From Cinclus cinclus (lineage: Eukaryota; Chordata; Aves; Passeriformes; Cinclidae): a stretch of 64,000 bases of DNA. Of the stretch, positions 60,257-64,000 are shown in pieces (within the stretch, counting starts at the first letter, position 1; each line of letters opens with the position of its first letter). The stretch covers positions 137,717,762 through 137,781,761 of the forward strand of contig NC_085046.1 of NCBI RefSeq assembly GCF_963662255.1, in the 5' to 3' direction. The notes beneath the pieces were generated by a model, which was not told the DNA's origin, made no database searches, and saw nothing but the letters and a program-made list of their open reading frames with translations. The position numbers were made by a program, and so were the translations under genes.

Positions 60257-63200
60257 CAACATATAGAAAATGTGAATAGAAAATATACAGTATATAGATT
60301 TAAAAATATGTATATATGTATATTTTAGAATTTTTTCATTTGCCCAAAGCAGAGCTTAAACATAAAGAACATGTAAAATGTTAGTTCAAGGTCTTGCAGA
60401 GTTATTGACTCTTTTCCCCAGTTCTTCTCAGAAACAGCTGAACTGGCTGTTCAAAATCTAAGAACCAATACAAAACATAACCAGCTAGAGTAAAGAAAGA
60501 AAATGTACTCCAATTGGTTGTGTTTGGCAAAATATAAGCCACTGAAAGAAAGAACTTCATGGCAAAACATCAGACTAGAATTATCAGGATCACCTATCAT
60601 CATCCACTGATGATTTAGTAGAGTTAAAGTGGAAATTGGTGTTGACTATACTGAAATCACATTATGGTTTCATTTTGCATTTATAGGAAACATCTGGTAA
60701 TGCTGGAACTTATTCCTGCTTTAGGTCTCCTAAATCTCGTTCCTCATCCCTGAAGTTTCTGAGACACTCATACTAGTTGGCAGCTTTCTTCCTTGCAACA
60801 GAACTCTTGCCCACACCTAAGTCAACATAAATTTACTAAGAAATTAAAGGCATGCAATAAACATTAAAAAATGTGCAGCATTTTCTGTGGCATTTAATTT
60901 TACTTTAAAGATTTTGCATGATAAGCAATGTGTGGTAGTTATTGCTAAGAAAAAAAATAAAGGAAATAGACAATTATGGAAAAAGTACCTTTTTAGGGAA
61001 AAAAAACACTTGCATACAGGCTGAAGAATTAATTTTCATAGCATTTATGACTTGATGTGGGAGCTGGAGGTGCTTTTAACAAAAAATATATAATTTAAAC
61101 CTAAATTATGTAAGTTGGGGCTATACAAACATTTCAATTACAATAGCCATTATATAAGTAGAGGAGCAGACTTTTGGATCTGCATGCTTGTGTCTCTCTT
61201 CCTGTAGTTATTGTATATTTGGCAGGACACAGAAAATGGGCATAAATTGTATGGTCCTGCTAGATGCTGGTGCTGTGTCTCCATTCATTGCCACACTAAA
61301 ATGGCTCTCTCCAGTCACATCCCAATGTGTCTCATGTGATGTGTTTAGTTAGGAAATGTTCTGAAGGGATTTGCTGGGCTTGGTCCAGGGACCAACACTT
61401 TACATCATTAAGTCTGTATTAATTCACTTGCATTTGATTCTATATTTCTTCTTTCAGATTGTTAACTTTTTGATTCTAATTATTTTTTTGTTTCTTTTCA
61501 GATTATTTAGAAATCTGATAAATATACATCCAGTGGTTGGTTCTCCAGTGAGGGGTTATTCTGACTGCTCTGCAGCTAGCAGGAATGCTATAACACTTGA
61601 AAATGCTATGAAAAGTATCTATTTTTTAATAAGTATTATGGCAATTATTTTTATGTTTGCACCCAAACATATCTGTCTGTCCTAAGAGTCATGGTGTAAT
61701 TTAGTTTGTTGGTTATCTTCTGCTAATAAAAATCTTTTCCTTGTGTCTTTAGCTGAAGGTGCTCTTGCTGAGTTGTCAGCTTGGCAGGACTCAGCTGGAT
61801 TTGAACCCAGAAATGCAAAGACTGAGCAATGGAAATGAGCTGTCAGCAGCTTTTGAATCCAAAGTGCTGAATGTTGCCATAAGCCCAGAATAATAAACTG
61901 TGTTTCAAGATGTAGACCCTGTGGATGAAAGATATGCTCCATAAATGGTTCTGAGAACAATATTATGGATAAACTCCACAGGCTTCTTGATCTAGTTTGG
62001 TAGCAGAACACATGGCATTGTTTGGAAATTACAGAACTATTTCAGCGAGAGTGTAGGGGAGAGTGAAGTTTATATTAGAGCTTGCAGGTTTACTTTTCTT
62101 TTGGGGAGAAGAGTTTGCTTTTTTAAAAAAACAGTACGTAAGAAGTATGCATGTATAGGAGAAGGCCTTTATTTAATTCTTAAATTATTCTTATGTTTAG
62201 TTTTATACAATTTTTAGTTCTTTAAATGTCTATGATGATTTCTTCAAGATACATGTCACTTCAGGTGTTGATTAGTTTGAACTTTCTTTTCGGAAAATGA
62301 ATATTTTAACTGTGCCTCGTAAGTTGATTAAAAAACCTGAAACCAACAATGTTAATACCAAGCAGCATTTTAACTTTCATTCCTAGATTCAAGCAGCTTA
62401 AGGATCTGAGGATGATTCACAAATGCAGAACTGGCTAAGCAATAAAAATCAGTGCATATAAAATATATGTAACTGTAAAATTTAACATTTAGTCATAAAA
62501 ACTAATGTCTACAGGCACAGGAGAAGCTGAGTTATTAACCCTTTTACTGCATGCAGGGCTTTTTAAGAGGTTTTTAAAATTCTATATTTGTGTTGATAAA
62601 CATGCTGAGGAAAGACCATATTGTATTCTACAGCAACAAAATCTATTAGAAACTGTTCATTGTCTTCCCAGTTGTTTCTCAGAGAGGACACCAAGGACAA
62701 GACAGTCTGACATCTGGAATTCATACATAATCCCACAATTCAGAGATTCTCTGGCAGGTCTCTGGACTCTTGTAATGGTCCAAAAGAGCTGTACCTTATG
62801 ATCCAGTAATTGGATTGTGTGTCAGAAAAAACCCCAAGTAAGTGATAACATGAAAACCAAGTAAAAACAAAGCTTCAGGCAGGGCAAGACAAATTTATGC
62901 AAATTTTAGTAAGTCTTGCAAGCCTCTGCTCTGAAACACTGTCATCTTGGTTCATGTCCAGCAATGGCAAAACTGGGCTGCCAGAGACCATGACTCCAAG
63001 TCAGCCAGGGCTGTGTGCTGACTGGTTTTGCCTTGCCTTGCCTGCCTTTCCCTCTGTGAACTGGCTGAAGGAAGCAGAGAAGACAAAGCAATTCATATTC
63101 TGCAACTGTTGTCTCTGTGATTGAGTGTGGGTTTTATCTCTGCCTGGCAATGGTAGGCTCACTGCAGATTTGATGGGAGAAGCTAACAAGCCATTTACTT

Positions 63201-63402
63201 AAATGGGTACATATCCAAGGCCCAATTTGTTTCTGACTGATGGCAGTAGTAGTCTGGCTTCAAAGAAAACTAGATGAGTATTGCTCAGTGACAGTAATAT
63301 TGCATCTCCTTCTGTATGCTGCAATTAAAGACCTAGAATTATCTCTCTACATGCCCAACAGCGTAATGCAGCTTTTGTCTTTGCAGAAGATTTCACCTTA
63401 AA

Positions 63403-63430
63403 ATAAAGTGGAAAGTGTTTTCCACTTTAT
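63403..63430. repeat. Inverted repeat, 12-bp perfect stem, 4-nt loop
   Basis: ATAAAGTGGAAA at 63403-63414 and TTTCCACTTTAT at 63419-63430 are exact reverse complements around GTGT. Confidence 0.95.
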
Positions 63431-64000
63431 GTATAGGCGAAAAAAACCTAGTACTTTGATCACACATCCTTACAACTTGTCTGAATGTCTTTTGCAAAAT
63501 GCTGTAGTGTTTAAATATATTTAATACTCCAACATCATCAATACCACATTCAGTACCTGTCCCAGTGAAGGCATGTCCTCTTGCTATTCCTTTCTCTCTC
63601 CTCAGAGGGTTCCCTCAGCCCTTCTGGGCTTTTTGCAATCCTGAAAACTATGCTTTTGAGAGATGTGACTGCTATATGCACCAAGTCATCATCCTGTCTA
63701 TGCTACTGGCTGCCAACATTCATCCTGTGCTTTTGAGAAGGCAAGTCAAATTCTGTTCACAGACCTCTCCCAGAATGTAAAACACTTTCTTTGCCTACAT
63801 CTACAGGGCTTGCCTGTGTGTGTGTAGCACTGGGCTTGCTGGCAGTGCACCCCACAGCTCTGAGCCCTCTACACAGAAGCAGTGTTGCAGTCCTGCCCTG
63901 ACATTTCCTCAGCTGATTTTATATTACCATAAAACATTTATTTGTCCAGGATGATGCTTAATTTTGTTCATGTATGAAGGTAATAAAGTACTTGAGGACT

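Larger units (their letters stand above)
59037..64000. other. Intergenic sequence to the window edge
   Basis: No exon recognised, including none of SLC30A8, the next gene in this direction in mammals. It holds a (TA)23 microsatellite at 60207-60252 and a perfect hairpin at 63403-63430. The open frames of about 60-110 codons show no domain I know. Confidence 0.6.

Noticed and set aside
36976..64000. SLC30A8 or AARD exons
   Set aside because: No transmembrane zinc-transporter segment or Ala/Arg-rich helix was recognised in any frame; short exons could still be missed by eye.

Overview
This window is vertebrate nuclear DNA, most likely from a passerine bird. Its one gene is split into 14 exons with GT/AG introns, a CpG-island promoter and a long 3' UTR. 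The repeats are avian: CR1 LINE fragments, endogenous-retrovirus-type LTRs, and one short element with a tRNA-Ile-like head joined to a CR1-like tail. That last structure matches TguSINE1-type elements, which I know only from songbirds. There are no operons, CRISPR arrays or bacterial-style genes.

The gene is RAD21, the kleisin subunit of cohesin, on the minus strand. Its promoter CpG island lies at about 26.63-27.52 kb. The noncoding first exon ends at 27086, the start codon is at 21370, the stop codon is at 7297-7299, and the last poly(A) signal is at about 5.71 kb. I placed all 13 coding exons by splice sites and reading phase. They join to 631 codons with no frameshift or internal stop. 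The N-terminal SMC3-binding region, the two ExxR separase sites, a caspase-type site, a basic NLS-like cluster, a poly-Q run, an acidic/EK tract and the C-terminal winged-helix region are all present.

Layout: 1-5.69 kb is intergenic sequence downstream of RAD21, with one probable solo LTR. From 5.69 to about 27.25 kb is RAD21. Its introns hold a CR1 copy, an LTR fragment, an AC microsatellite and a CTCF-like motif. From 26.63 to 27.52 kb is the promoter island, which may be bidirectional: a YY1 motif faces away from RAD21 and overlaps a well-placed ATG on the plus strand. From 27.5 to 64 kb I can support no protein-coding exon. This is a repeat-scattered gene desert on the 5' side of RAD21. 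From amniote gene order it should lead toward SLC30A8, but I found no exon of that gene.

I found nothing that looks like a new multi-gene system. The most useful second looks are the divergent promoter, the pentamer-built 5' UTR, the CTCF-like site inside a cohesin gene, the songbird SINE, a 1.3-kb pyrimidine-skewed block, and several perfect inverted repeats. All names rest on reading the sequence and on remembered family features; no database search was possible.
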